From contig KE546966.1 in assembly GCA_000442125.1 (NCBI GenBank), forward strand, positions 86,969 to 150,968: 64,000 nt of DNA, in the 5' to 3' direction. The DNA is from Opeltia flavorubescens. Lineage: Eukaryota > Ascomycota > Lecanoromycetes > Teloschistales > Teloschistaceae. How positions within the stretch are numbered: the first letter of the stretch is position 1; each line of letters starts with the position of its first letter. The translations under genes were made by a program, and so were the position numbers. Below are positions 48,501 through 60,515 of this stretch, piece by piece. The notes under the pieces were generated by a model. It ran no database searches and was not told where the DNA came from. It saw only the letters and a list, made by a program, of their open reading frames with translations.

Positions 48501-48967
48501 GAGAGCATGATTTATCCTGCGGTGAGGGAGAATTGATATAGAATACAAGATTATGGCTTGAACCTTGGAACCTTTACCATTGCTTATTCTATTTAGACTT
48601 GTTTGCCGAGAAAGTAGTAGATGAAGAGTATCACTTCGCTCTTGACTATCTGATAGAAGAGTTCTGCGGATGATGAATGACACCCTACTGCATGGATTTA
48701 GTAAAGACATAGGAATATATTTCGTGCTTTATGTCCGTGAAGTGGGTATGTATCAATGCAGGTCCTTCATCTGACAATCTGGCTACCTTGATCTTGATGG
48801 TATCTTCCAGAAAATAGGCGATTGCTAGAAAGATGATCTTGTGAATGTATTACGTCGAATAAGAACTTGAGGCCTTCATGTCGAATCACCCTCATCGTTC
48901 TGTACTTTATGGCGAGATGCTATGATTCACACTAAATCTTTGTAGCTGATTTCGGACGAGTAGCGGC
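45530..48967. other. about 3.4 kb gene-poor stretch
   Basis: Frames of 60-150 residues occur on the - strand (45679-45978, 47207-47479, 47922-48200, 48264-48710). None shows a domain, and splicing between them is not convincing. No element ends or repeats were recognised. Confidence 0.35.
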
Positions 48968-49977
48968 TCACTCGGGGTGGTATAGTCTTCCATGACTGTA
49001 CTGAATTGGACGAGGACGATTACTGCCGCTAGAAGGATTTCCCGACTGGTCGCTGTTGTTCCCAGTCGTAGAATGCTCGAGAATTTTACTCGTGTCATTT
49101 ATCAACAGCATGTCGAGACCTATGCTACCGTAATCGACGATGCGCATCGCAGCGACATCTGCTCTGATGAGGTCGGCGAATCGTGAACGTGGGTGGTAGA
49201 TAATTAGTGTCAGACGATAGTGGCTTCCGGCTGTTCAAGTAATCAGATTGTTAACCCGGTGCCTCATGATAGACGATGAAGGACACAGAATTATATGGCG
49301 AGTTTGCAATGTGAATTTGGTGAGGCGCAAGCATAATTCGAAAGATAGACGTACCACCATCGATAAGACTACCTCCAATCATCAGACCGGTCTGTTGGTG
49401 CAGTCGACTGGTGCCCGCACACGCCATCTCAATATTCGAGGCTGCCTCAGCGATGTTCTCATATGTGCCCGTATCGTACTTGGGCTGGCCATTGGAGTAG
49501 AGGCTGGGCGCCAGAAGAGCGCTGCATTCACCTAGTCATCGGAAAATGACATGTAAGAATATAAAAGATGTCAAAACAACGAGAAATGAATTATTCCCGC
49601 CTTGCCATAGCCTTCGTCCTGGTCGAGAGAGCTAGGCAAATTCGGAAGGAGATCGAATTAACAAAAGAAGAAGACAATGACCGACCATCATGCCACGTCC
49701 TCGGCAGATTAACGCTCCGTGACCACTCCTTCCATCCGACGTCTCGAGGCCTGCTCCTTGGGTTTCCAACAGCGCCAAAGTAATGCGTCTTTTTATCTAG
49801 GCTGGCGAGGCCTTTGTTGCCGGTATAGGGTCGGTCGAAGAATATATCGTGGCAGTCATCTTCCCATGGTGTGCCGTAAAGTTCGGGGTTACAATTGGGG
49901 TATGCGATGATTAAGGGAATGAGTAAGGTCAGGAGGAAGGTACAGAAGAGTGAGGAAGAGAGGATGGTGATGTGCAT
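48968..49977 (-). CDS. small secreted protein, family unknown
   Basis: Three exons, complement(join(48968..49230,49355..49531,49686..49977)), 243 aa, in phase at both junctions. The N-terminus MHITILSSSLFCTFLLTLLI, up to IIAYP, is a clear signal peptide. The mature part begins with NCNPELYGTPWEDDCHDIFF and has GLASLDKKTHYFGAVG and WKEWSRSVNLPRTW in exon 1; ECSALLAPSLYSNGQPKYDT and IEMACAGTSR in exon 2; and GSHYRLTLIIYHP, a possible N-glycosylation site (NDTS), and a Ser/Asn-rich tail in exon 3. Four cysteines (one each in NCNP, DDCH, ECSA, MACA) could form two disulfides. I do not recognise a named family. Size, signal and cysteines fit the loose class of secreted fungal proteins that includes effector candidates. 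Confidence 0.72.
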
Positions 49978-51085
49978 TGTGTGGTAATCAAGTTGAGGGA
50001 GTGAGTGTTGAGAAGGTCAAAACTGAGACTGGAAGCTGGATGAAGTTGCTTTTATTAACAATACACCTTACCCTCTTTCCATTGATTCCCATTCTACTTT
50101 CGAGTGGATACCATTGGCTTACACCCGACTCGCGATGTCTTGGCTGCACTCCATACCAAGACAAGATTGTCCCACATTGCTGGGCGCAGAATAACGACTG
50201 GAAAATTGATTGAGGCGGATGGGAAAAGCCAAGTCTCTGCAAGAGATGTAAGTTTTCATGAAACTACGGTTGCGCCCTTGGCATTCTAAAAGGAAATACA
50301 GAAGACCTCTTCGGGCATCGTTCAGGTAGCTGCAAAGAGAAATAAGAGTTTTTATCCGCTTTAAGGGCTTCACACTCCAGCTGCTGGAAACCAAGACGAT
50401 ATCGATGGATGGCTGGTGAATAGATCGATGACCTCAGTACGGAACATTTTGATCGCAATTCAAAAGACTATCAGAATCTGACATGGCCTGGAATGCACCA
50501 GGAAGCGGGACGGCACGTTGCTCAAGTGCCGAGCCGGTGCTTAAAGTGTCGCATCTTGTTGGGACTGCATCGCTTCTCCAGAGCGCATGAAATTATCTCC
50601 GGGGTTCTTGTTTAGCAAGTGGTATGTCGTAATTCCTCAAAGTCTTAGGAGATATATTGTGAAGGTTGGTCAATCGCAAACAGCCGTAATGTTGATGGCC
50701 AATACCCTTGTCGTCCAAGGGCACGTTGTGTGTTGTGCTCCGTGGCTCGTCCCAGTCAAACATTGCATGAACCCAATCATTCAAGCTATTGTCAGAAGGT
50801 ACGCGACATCATCGAACAATGTTCTTGTTAAAATGGAAAATGTATTGACAGAATGAAGAATAATTAAGATGAGTCACACGACATTTGAGTACATTAACTG
50901 TAGAAAGTCGGTGATAAGAAAAAGGGTTGAGGTGTCACTTTTGCCTGGTAATCTTGCTCATTCAATTTGTCCTTCACATCTTCAAATCTCTTTCACATCT
51001 CCAAATCTGTTTTACGTCTTTAAATCTCTCCCACATATTCAAATCTCCATTCTTTCCACTACATCGTCTGCAAACGCCCGCCACA
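49978..51085. other. about 1.1 kb intergenic between divergent genes
   Basis: Promoters of the secreted protein (left) and the 2EXR-like protein (right). Short frames only; the right end holds the 20-bp repeat listed separately. Confidence 0.45.
50972..51055 (+). repeat. degenerate tandem repeat, about four 20-bp units, in the leader of the 2EXR-like gene
   Basis: Four successive units resemble TTCACATCTTCAAATCTCTT (successive forms TCACATCTCCAAATCTGTTT, TACGTCTTTAAATCTCTCCC, ACATATTCAAATCTCCATTC). The tract is pyrimidine-rich, ends about 30 bp before the ATG at 51086, and likely lies in the 5' untranslated leader or core promoter. Confidence 0.65.
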
Positions 51086-52054
51086 ATGGTAGTCCACACC
51101 TGGCAGCCAGAATCCAAATGGCCACAAAGTTGTAAATTCCCCCTCCTAAACCTCCCCTTCGAAATCCGCCAGCAGATCTACCACGAAGTCTTCAACCTCC
51201 CCGTCGATCAAGAGCGGATTCAAAAAATCCAAGTCCGAGTTCCCGATTACTCCGCCTTCATAAAATCCACATTTTGGCCCAATGACTACGCCGGCTTCGT
51301 CGCCTCCACGACCTTCAACACAGACTGGGACTTGGGAAGAAAACAAGCCATAAAATCGAAGAAACAAAGGAGGAAATTTGTGAAAGACCAGGAAGATGAT
51401 GACAGGAATAAAAACAATGCCATAGTTCCAAACCGTACCAGTCTGCTTTTTGTGAACAGACAAGTTGGCGCAGAAGCTGCGGAGGTACTCTATAACGACT
51501 GCATCTTCCATGCTGGGATTAATAGGAAGGCTGTCTTTCTTGGCTTCAAAACAATCGCATTCCCAATGTCTCGCCTCACGCAATCGTCAGCGCTGTCGCG
51601 GCTCAGCAATTTGAAGTTGTCAATTGTTTATGCGTTTCACTCTCCCTCTGACCTGGAGAACGAATTCTCGCTACTGGCGAAGAACCTCAATAGTCTTATC
51701 GACGGTCTAGGTCCTAACGCTTCGCGCCTCAAGGATCTCACTATCAAATTACCTTGTTTTTGCGGGACCATTGAAACCGCACCCCCGAACTTGCTCGCGA
51801 GGTTGTCTGGTGTGATTTGTACCGGTGGCGAGATTTCAATGAAGGAGGTGACAGTGCTGTTGGAGTCATTGCGGAGACTGCGGGCTTGGCGCAATATTCA
51901 TATCGAATGCCATTGCTGGGAGGTACCGAAGTGGAAGCCAATCCTCGAAGCCTTGGTATCGACTATCAAAGGTATTGACCATGTTGAGAAGAAGCCCGTT
52001 GGCGGCAACAATCGCAGGACTCGACGCGCCATCAAAGCCAACGCTACAAGATAA
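51086..52054 (+). CDS. 2EXR/F-box-like fungal protein of unknown function
   Basis: A single exon of 322 aa from the ATG at 51086. The frame is open further upstream, but that part is the pyrimidine-rich repeat and would be low-complexity. The N-terminus has FPLLNLPFEIRQQIYHEVFN, the LxxLPxEIRxxIY motif seen in many fungal F-box-like and 2EXR proteins. Next comes RTSLLFVNRQVGAEAAEVLY, the matching 'LLxVCRQIxxEAxxxLY' segment of this class. The rest is a helical region with LSRLSNLKLSIVY and LRAWRNIHIECHCWE, ending in a basic tail, NRRTRRAIKANATR. Molecular function is unknown for the group. The gene stands alone between the secreted protein and the STAND gene. Confidence 0.75.
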   Translation: MVVHTWQPESKWPQSCKFPLLNLPFEIRQQIYHEVFNLPVDQERIQKIQVRVPDYSAFIKSTFWPNDYAGFVASTTFNTDWDLGRKQAIKSKKQRRKFVKDQEDDDRNKNNAIVPNRTSLLFVNRQVGAEAAEVLYNDCIFHAGINRKAVFLGFKTIAFPMSRLTQSSALSRLSNLKLSIVYAFHSPSDLENEFSLLAKNLNSLIDGLGPNASRLKDLTIKLPCFCGTIETAPPNLLARLSGVICTGGEISMKEVTVLLESLRRLRAWRNIHIECHCWEVPKWKPILEALVSTIKGIDHVEKKPVGGNNRRTRRAIKANATR

Positions 52055-52358
52055 TGTGCGGCGTCCCAGGGGGTGACGGAGCGCCTAGAGAAAAGAAAAT
52101 TTGACGACGTAAAAGCCTGAAACCTATATGTTGTCAGTACATTGACAACACGAGCAATAAGAGACGAATAGGTTTTCTAATGACTGGTTGCGCAGAATCT
52201 GGGACAACGAAGCTTTGGAGGCGAAATTAGGAGTTTTGTGATAGACAGATACTGGATATGTCAAGGAGACAAATTCATGAGTGTTATTCTTCGTAACAAG
52301 TACTTGCAAGCCGTAACCCTCGTCCTGATACAGATATGACTTTAATTACAGGACGCTA
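52055..52358. other. short spacer between convergent genes
   Basis: 3' flanks of the 2EXR-like gene and of the STAND gene. Nothing else seen. Confidence 0.5.
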
Positions 52359-55300
52359 CTAACGACCCCCACCCCCCAACCTCCTCAAAACCTCCCCAGT
52401 CCACAAACAATGCGGATGCTCCTTCCCAAGCGTCGCAACTTGACCCTCATAAGCCAATTCCTGCGTCCGTCGCGCCATCTCATAATCCCCAGCCGCTTCA
52501 TGAATAAGCCCAAGACTATTCACCGCCCACAATGCATCAGGATTCCTAGCCCCAAGCGCACTAGTGCTTCTGTCAACTATCTCCTGTTGCAAGTTGATTG
52601 CATCCTCCAGACGCCCCAGATCGCGATAACAGCGCACGATATCGGACATGGTCCAGAGCGTATGCGGATGGTCTTTCCCAAGACGTTTGGTCTCGACGCG
52701 CAAGACTTGTTCGTGGAAGGGGAGTGCTTCTAGGGGACGGCGTTGTGTGAGGAGACTGCGGCCCAAGGCACTCTTTGTCCATGTTACGTGTAGGTCTGAT
52801 CCATCGTTGAATAAGGTTGTGAGGATTTTGAGAGCACGGCGATGAAGTGATTCTGCTTCTTTGTATTGGCCTAGATGCCGTGCTATTCGTCCGAGTTCGT
52901 TGATTGTGAGTATGATGTCGAGGTGATCGGGGGGTAAATTCTGCTCTTGCCAGGATAATGCCCTTTGTTGTAGTTTTTGGGCACGGGTTGCGTCGCCTTG
53001 TTGGTCGTAGAGAATCCCGAGGCTGTTGAGTAGCCAGCATGAGCGTAAATTGGTATGGTCACCATTGGTACCTGATTGGAGTAGAGCATATTCGAACATC
53101 TGGATTCCTTTGTCAAGTCCTCCTGCTGCGGTGAATTCCCTGGCCAGGTCTCTGACGCAGACAAGTCTTTCGAAGTTCGAGATGACTCGAGATTTTGGTG
53201 TAGTCCGTGTGAATTCGTCCAGGCGAAACAAAGCACGCTGTATATCAATTAGGGTGTCCGCTGAGGAGACATTCGCATGATTTCCTTGTTGGAGCCATTC
53301 TCGAACTTTATTTTGGAGTTTGACGATCTGCTGAAGGGGAAAAGAGCTGTCTTCAGATAGTAGCCAGCGCAGGATCCACGTTGAACGTCGGTCCTGACAT
53401 GCTGTGAACTGCGAGTATTGCTCATGTAGCTCTGGTGTGTATGGCGACGATGAAACATGGTAGCACCAATTCTTTGTTGCATACGCTGCCAACGGGTAGT
53501 CGACGTCGTCTACACTGATCGAGTAGAAAACGTTGGGATCTGTGATCTGGGCTAGTGTTATTTGTGCAAGTTCAGCCTGAGCATCATTGTGGTCAACCAA
53601 GAATTGAGATATGGCTGGAGGNACTTGAGACGGCAAATTTTGGTTGCACAGATATTCGAACAGGGACATGTGAACTAGTCGGAAAGTATCCATCTCAGCC
53701 CGGTACTCGACTAAAGGGCAGCAAAGAGCAAGTACGGTGTCCTTAAAGGGTGCGCTCGTTGGACAAAATGCTTGTTTATCCATATTCCATGACAAAGCGA
53801 GTCTCAGTTCCGGCCATGTAAGTGGTCTGGTGGCAGTACATAACAATCGCAGCGTTGTGGTAGCTAAAGTTTGTCGACGTTCCGGTTCCTTGCTGAGTCT
53901 TGTTAGAATGAGCCCATACATATCGTACACCCCACTAGGTGTGTCTGCAAGTAATTGTAGAGTATCATCGAGATTGGTCGCCTGTTCTAGTGTCTGGAGG
54001 CCTAGGGCGGCAAAAAGAAACATGCCGTCAGCTTTACGGGAAAGCATATTTGATACATGATCCTTTGTCTGCTCAGAGTCGCACGGTAGGCTGCTCATTG
54101 ACGCGTGTAGGAATGTACCAATATCAGGTTTCATCAATGCCGCCGTAAGATGTATCGAAGGAACTTGCGTCAGTCTTTTGCGTATTTCTATTGCGTCCCT
54201 GGAGAATATCAGAACCCGCAACGATGGATTGCCTCGCGAAGCCTCCAAAAGGCAATCTATCATAGCAGGTGCATCGGTACATTCATCCAGTCCATCGACC
54301 ACAATGCACGAGCCTGTCAGCTCAGCCGTTGTCTTAAATAGCAATGTGAAAACATCGTCAACGTCCGAGACGGATGTTCGTCCATGAAGTGTCGCGTTTT
54401 GATGAGCCGCTGTCAATTCTTTCAAGGGTTCGTGATGCTGTAATTGCAATTGCAAAAGCAAGGATGAGCAGACATAGAACGCAGTCCGAGTTGTTGAAGT
54501 AGTAAAGTCACAGTAAAAATAAGCTATTTTACTTCCTTCCTCATGTTTGGAATATATTTCTTGGAGGTTTTGGATGGTCGAAGCACACAGGACGCTTTTC
54601 CCAATCCCAGGAGCGCCGTGAATCCAAAGTAAACGTCTATGGTCTTCCTGTTCATGATTCTCCAACCATGAACAAAATTCAGGCCGATCTGTCAACCATG
54701 CACCTGTGTTGGTCGCTCTTTTCTTTATAGCTCTGCGAAAGGATTCTTGGTAGTCACTCGATCCAAGCCAGGAGAGCATGGAATGTGAACGGTCCAGAAC
54801 TATGCGCTAAGTTAGTCATGCTGCTACGAGCTAGATGGGCTTTGGAATCGAGTAACGTACCTGTCGTCGAGTCATATTTGTCGTTGTTTGGAGATTGTGA
54901 CAAATCTCTAGACAGGCCGCTTTGAATGGCTTCGTTGGCGGCTTTTTGTTGTATGATATGATCCTCCAGGTGCTGTCTGTGCGCGAGCGTTGCTTCTTCA
55001 TGGAAGATTAGGTACTTCCTATTGATACACCTCAGACTGTCTTCGAGTTCCACGTTAATGGGTTGTAGAAAGCTCCGTATGAATGTTTCCACGGCTAGAA
55101 ATAGCTTTCAGCTTCTTGCAATTTTAAGACTGCACTCATTCACTTACATCTTGTCTTCAGAAAAGCTTCGATGCGCTCTAGGAACAATGAGATCTCGCGG
55201 TAGATATCGATCAGAGCGTCTGTCACGTGCAAATCTTGACAAAACATTTTCCCGTAACGAGCAGAGACTGAGAAGATATCCGCCAATTTGGTCAACGCCG

Positions 55301-55693
55301 AGGAAACGAGGTGATATGTTTTGACCGAATTCTGGACAATCTACTGATCTCTCAGCATATGACTACTTTGCTCTGAGGTGCCAGACCAACACTCAGAACA
55401 GCTTTCAGGGAGCCCCAGACCAATGCTGAAGGCTGTGAATCAAATTGTACCAGTATGTCCACGGCAGGTGAGTACATGACTAAGAAGTTAACGAGAGGTT
55501 CCAACCGGCGGCATAGACGACGAAAACGACTGCTTTGACATTGTTGTTTTTCAAGTGCCCAAACGTCGGTGAGCATTTGTGAGATTTCGTCTTCTCTGCC
55601 CCGCCACTGCCGTTGATTCGGTTGTCCGTTGAGAGCTTTTTCGGAGAGTTCACTGGTAGCGGATGAGCTATACGAAAGTTCGTTACCGCCCAT
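52359..55693 (-). CDS. STAND protein: DUF7708-like - NACHT NTPase - TPR repeats
   Basis: Four exons, complement(join(52359..54799,54861..55094,55148..55331,55367..55693)), about 1061 aa, phases consistent. The N-terminal part resembles the fungal STAND N-terminal domain (DUF7708 type): VDILVQFDSQPSALVWGSLKAVL, then VTDALIDIYREISLFLERIEAFL. A coiled linker follows. NACHT: Walker A GAPGIGKS at about 310-317, Walker B CIVVDGLDE ending at about 421, then SRDAIEIRKRL and HMSLFEYL. The C-terminus, from about residue 825, has TPR units of kinesin-light-chain type (LGILYDQQGDATRAQKLQQR, LGRIARHLGQYKEAESLHRR and others). Fungal NLR-like proteins of this plan sense ligands through the repeats and trigger the N-terminal effector. 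An upstream exon starting near 55907 (MASRRSSSS...) is possible. One undetermined base (53622) falls in the coding frame. Confidence 0.88.
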
Positions 55694-56605
55694 GATTGTG
55701 AAGGGATTTCGAGAAATTCGAGAATGTTGAGAAAAGCTTACGCCTTGCCCTTCTATGATAACAATGTTCGCAGGCTGAATTAGGAGGCAATTGAGAGAAG
55801 ATGCTCCGCCGTACAGTAGTATGCGGCGAGGTCTCTGCAGGATTCACAGTACGAGCCATTGGTGGGGGCCAAGTTAAAAAAGAAGACGAAGATCTTCTAG
55901 ATGCCATCTTTACGGACATTACACGGTGACTTGTAATGATATTCATTGGTTGAAAGGATGTTCATGACTGCCGCAGGCGCAACGCCCGGCATTTGGAAGG
56001 ATCAATATGGCGATGCGCTATACATCGGATTTGACAGGAAGTGCTGCATCATAGGTAAATCCAGGTAGCATCTATGTGTCTCCGCGTGCAATTCAGCATA
56101 GTCAAGGCTTGTTACTCATCACATTATGTATCTTCCTCATCGGGAATTGTTTTCTTCGTCAAACAAAACACAGCCTTCTGATAATGTAAACAGAGATCAT
56201 TTGGTGGGACAGGAAGAGGTTACCAAATCGACTCCTCCTTAATCGTTTGTCTTCCGTACCCCGCCATTGTCGAATGCTCCTTCCGAATTTGATCATAGCG
56301 CCAAGATTTGGCGCCCGCTTATACTTGCGTATTTACAACGGGATGAACCGGAAATCTCGGCATGAGCTTGTCAAGGCAGCTGTGTTGGGGCATTGCTCAT
56401 ACGCCATATGCGGGTTCAGAGAGGGTCAAGCAGGGACTTAGGATCAGCATAAAAATGTTGTCATGAATTCCGGCGAGTACTACGCCTGGAACAATGATGA
56501 GGCTCCCCAGAAAGTCAGAGCTCAAGCACGACATCGGAAAGAACGAAACTTGAAGAATTGAAAGACCAAGATTTCTGGCTTCGCTACACTAATATATCAA
56601 GCGAT
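55694..56605. other. intergenic between divergent STAND and kinase genes; may hold an upstream kinase exon
   Basis: The frame of the kinase gene stays open back to about 56501 without an ATG, so the first exon may start upstream in this stretch. On the other strand a small frame (55683-55946) may be an alternative 5' exon of the STAND gene. Confidence 0.4.
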
Positions 56606-59600
56606 ATGTGCGATAGTCTGCTTAGCTTGTCGATAGCGGCCGGTCCGAGCCGGCAGGTCCTTACAACTCTGCCCCAATTCGTAGATCTCCTCGCCAGATC
56701 TGGCCTTCGCGGTGCTTCACATCAAGATCATTGGAATCTGGAGAGTCGGGGTCGAGTCATTGGATCTGGTGGCCAATTCACCGTCTTCGAGCCCAGGACT
56801 GGCGTCATGGAGGGTGTCGTCATGAAAAGAGTCCATGCTGGTTTGCTGTCAGACAATCCTTCGTCTAGCATGATTGAGGATAGGCGCAAGAGTCACCTAC
56901 GAACAATCGAATTAGAGATTCTTGCATTATCACATCCACCCATACGAGATCACCCCAACATCGTCAAGATCATCAACTGGGGCTTCAACTATCCTAATCC
57001 TGGTCGGAAGATGGCTCTTCCAGTCCTTGTTATGAAAAAGCCTTGGGTTCTCTCTCTGACTTTGTCCAAAGCCCATTATCTTACGGGTTAGACACTGTAC
57101 CAATCGAGGTTCGCTATCAAATCTGTCTAGATGTCCTGGAAGGATTGAAATGCCTGCATGCGGAAGGCATCGTGCACGGTGACGTGAAGCCAGCCAACAT
57201 CCTGATTTTTAAGTATCAGAACCAGGAGGTACCTTTCATTGCTAAGATCAGCGATTTCGGCATGTGCGTAGCATTAGAAGCAGAGACGTCCATGTCCTAC
57301 GCACATTGTCAAGGCACTTCTGCCTGGGCTGCTCCAGAACTCGTGAAGTATCGAGAAAACCGCGAAGACGAGCCTGGAGAGGTCGTGCTTAGCAAAAGTG
57401 ACGTTTTCTCCTATGGTTTACTTGTGCTTTCAGTACTCTACTGTTCCGGCGATGTTCCGTTCGAGTTCGACGATTATGTCGAAGACTCTGCTATAGACAG
57501 CGCCGATCATATGCTTAATGACTACATGAGATCGCCAAATTCCAATCCGGACTTGGCTCTTGTGGTGAGAAGCTCTGTTCATTCAACACTCAAATCCAGT
57601 CCAAGTAGGAGATCAAGCTTGGACCGTTCTCTGCTAGCATTCGATTTTTACGCTTTTCACTCCTGGTTTGCCTTGCATGTTCCTCAATTTCTCAGAGTGT
57701 AAAGTATATATTGATCTTGTGCATTGATTCAATTTTGATAGGTCTGCAGTCCACGATGGGTTATCAGCTAAACTCGAATCATCGAAACTGATTCAAAGGA
57801 AGACGAGCTACAACAACAATCTGAACTTCTGGATACAACTGGACGAGGAGATTATTGCCGAAATCGAATCGTATGTCTCGCCCACGTTCGACCCAGGTCA
57901 AGAACAGCAACTTTCAGGCGAAGTACTCTTCGGATTGGCGACAGCAGTCTCATTTCACCACACTCCGGGCTTCCAGGAGAGGTACGTTAGGTACGTTGCA
58001 TATGCTGCCATGTCCTCAATACCCGCTGCCCAGGGGATCGCGGGCCGGTTACTGCATATCGACTCATCTATGGAATCTGGATACGAAACAATCACGATGG
58101 AATGGTTGAGAAGCGCTGCCAAGAGTGGATCCTTAACAGCTGTCGAGGATCTTGAAAAGAGGCATCCAGAGTATTGCCAAGAGGCTAAGCAAGTATTCCG
58201 TGCTTCTGGTGGTTTCAACGATGCACTGGATAACATCGAGGCACTAAACACCTTGAAGTGTATGGGTTTGCGCAAAAACAGGGAACACACAGAGACCCAG
58301 GAGCAGGCAAAGACAATAGAAAATCCCGTGGACTCCAGTGGCAATACCCTTTTACACTATGCGGCTACCTACGGGGAGCTTGAGCTCGTCTCTGATCTGA
58401 TGGTTGAAAGTCCAGCTTCGATTGATTTACAGAACTACAATGGAGAGAGTGCACTGTACAAAGCCTGCCTTTCTGGGCATACAGCTGTCGTACGGAGCCT
58501 GGTTGCTTCAGGCGCCAACCCAGCATTGCCATCGGAGCCTTTCGGCATTACTTGCCTGCATTGGCTTTTCAATTTCGAAGATCAAGATATTGAGGATGTT
58601 GCTACATTGTTGATTTCAACGAGTGCAGCCGATATCAACGCAAGGATTAGGCCGATAGCTATGAACCATGGATATACACCGATTGTCTCGGAGCATTTTC
58701 CTTTCCATAGGCCTCTTGGCACACCTTTACACTGGGCTGTCTCGGCTCATTCAGCAAAAGCGGTCAATGTTCTACTCGCATTGGGGGCCGACATTGACGC
58801 GCTTGATTTACCTGAAGGAGACAACGGCCAAAGCGCTTTGGTCATGGCCATTTACCGCAATGACGCTGATATGGTAGAGCTCCTGCTTTCCAAAGGCGCA
58901 CGTGCAGATTGGACTGACAAGAACGGACGGAACCTGGTACACATGATGGTCTCAAATTTTCCTATGCGCAGCCGAGAATTTGATCTTCCTCGATGTGTCT
59001 GGTCCTGGGTGAATCATGGGTCATGCCAAAATCAAGTGGCTCAATTGAAGAGATGTCTAGCTGCTGTACAAGCGCACGGGGTGCAAATAAATATGCGAGC
59101 AGACAAGTTCGAGACGCATTTACTCTCTCAGACACCCTTACTTGACGCAGTCGATTCCCGCGATGTTTGTGCTATCATAGCCTTGATCGACGCTGGCGCT
59201 GATTGCAATCTGAAAAGTGGCACAGGAGACTTGCCGGTACTTGGATGGCTCAACAAGGATTCTCGCTGCCTTGATCACCCGGTCCTCTACCCGGTGGCTC
59301 TACGGAAACTTCTCCAAGGTGTCAGGGATGTTGATACGAGAAATGATCTCACTCAAAGGTCTATATGGCATCATGCCGCAACCACAAATGGCACGGATCA
59401 CCAGCTCAGAGAGACGATTGATATTCTCCATTCGCTTGATACGCCACCGGATATCGATGCCCAAGATCGATATGGTGCGACGCCGTTGCTTGGAGTCATC
59501 GAGGACTATCGCATTACTAGAGTGCTGGATGATGTTCGCAACACTCCAGCGCGTGTGGAAATTATTATCCAAGCCGGTGCGGATATCGAAATGAGAAATT

Positions 59601-60515
59601 ACCTGAATGAGGACTTCTTGTACTACCTGTGCAAGAACCCAAGGTTGTCTGATGATGAAACGTTGGGGATTACCACGATGATCATGGCACGTTTCTCGCC
59701 AGCTAAGCAGGCCAAAATCGTCAGGGATTCGTACACAACACGTCGTCAATCCGGAAAGACAGCGCTAATGGAAGCCGTGGATGCGAGTAAGTTGCGCGTG
59801 GTAAAGTACCTTGTTAGCCTGGAAGTAGACATCAACAAGGTTGACAACGAAGAACGAACTGCATTGGATTGGGCTTTGGGTAGAGCCGAGAGAAATCGAC
59901 AACGCTTCATCTATGACCTTGAATATGAATTCGGTGTCGCTGAGCGCCAAGATGCTCTCGACGATGGCACGGCATTTACATCCACACTGCATTTGGGGAC
60001 GAATACTCGTAAGTCATTCTGTGTAGAAATGAAGTAATATTGTGCTAAAACGAAAAAATTCTCTAGTGAGGGATGGCAGTGCTAAGAGTACGTAGTGCTC
60101 CACAAATTCTAATTCGAGATCGAAAAAACTAAATGGGGTCTTAGGAGCTCAGTATTTCAATTCATCCGCGATCATCAACTTTTTGGAGAGTTCAGGCGCC
60201 CAACAATGGAGCAGTCCCACGTCTAATGCGAGTGTGAACAGAAACCCGCTTCTAGAGGATATCAGAGTGGGTAAGCTTGTATTCGGAAAATATATTCCTT
60301 CCAAGCAACCTCATCTCAAGCAGTGGACTCGCCTCTATGAGATCGCTTGGGACGAACATCGAGAACTTTCCCACTCGAATTGCCCGTGCTGTAACCTGCT
60401 GCGAAGATTGCCGACCGCGCTCCTAGCACAAAAGTTTACGCTTGCACTACTGGACGAAATTTCCAAGGTTCAGCCTCATTTCGATAACATCCAGGACCTG
60501 TTGCCGGAAAGCTAG
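56606..60515 (+). CDS. protein kinase fused to ankyrin repeats, with one apparent frameshift
   Basis: Start uncertain (ATG 56606 used). Kinase: glycine loop RVIGSGGQFTVFEPR, ATP-site lysine in VVMKRV, helix-C LEILAL, HGDVKPANIL with the catalytic aspartate, SDFGMC, AAPEL and DVFSYGLL, so it should be active. The frame slips by one base near 57030, where VLVMKK should continue into ALGSLSDF, consistent with one lost G; this is either a real mutation or an assembly error. An intron at about 57669-57751 leads into NNNLNFWIQLDEEII and a large ankyrin array from about 58340: GNTLLHYAATYGELELVSDL, GTPLHWAVSAHSAKAVNVLL, GQSALVMAIYRNDADMVELL and KTALMEAVDASKLRVVKYL. A last intron (60009-60144) adds a C-terminal segment beginning AQYFNSSAIINFLESSGA, with a CPCC motif. 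Ankyrins probably bind the trigger or substrate. The stop overlaps the end of the opposite gene. Confidence 0.8.

Noticed and set aside
52500-53040. Frames antisense to the TPR region of the STAND gene.
   Set aside because: They mirror repetitive TPR coding sequence and show no family features.
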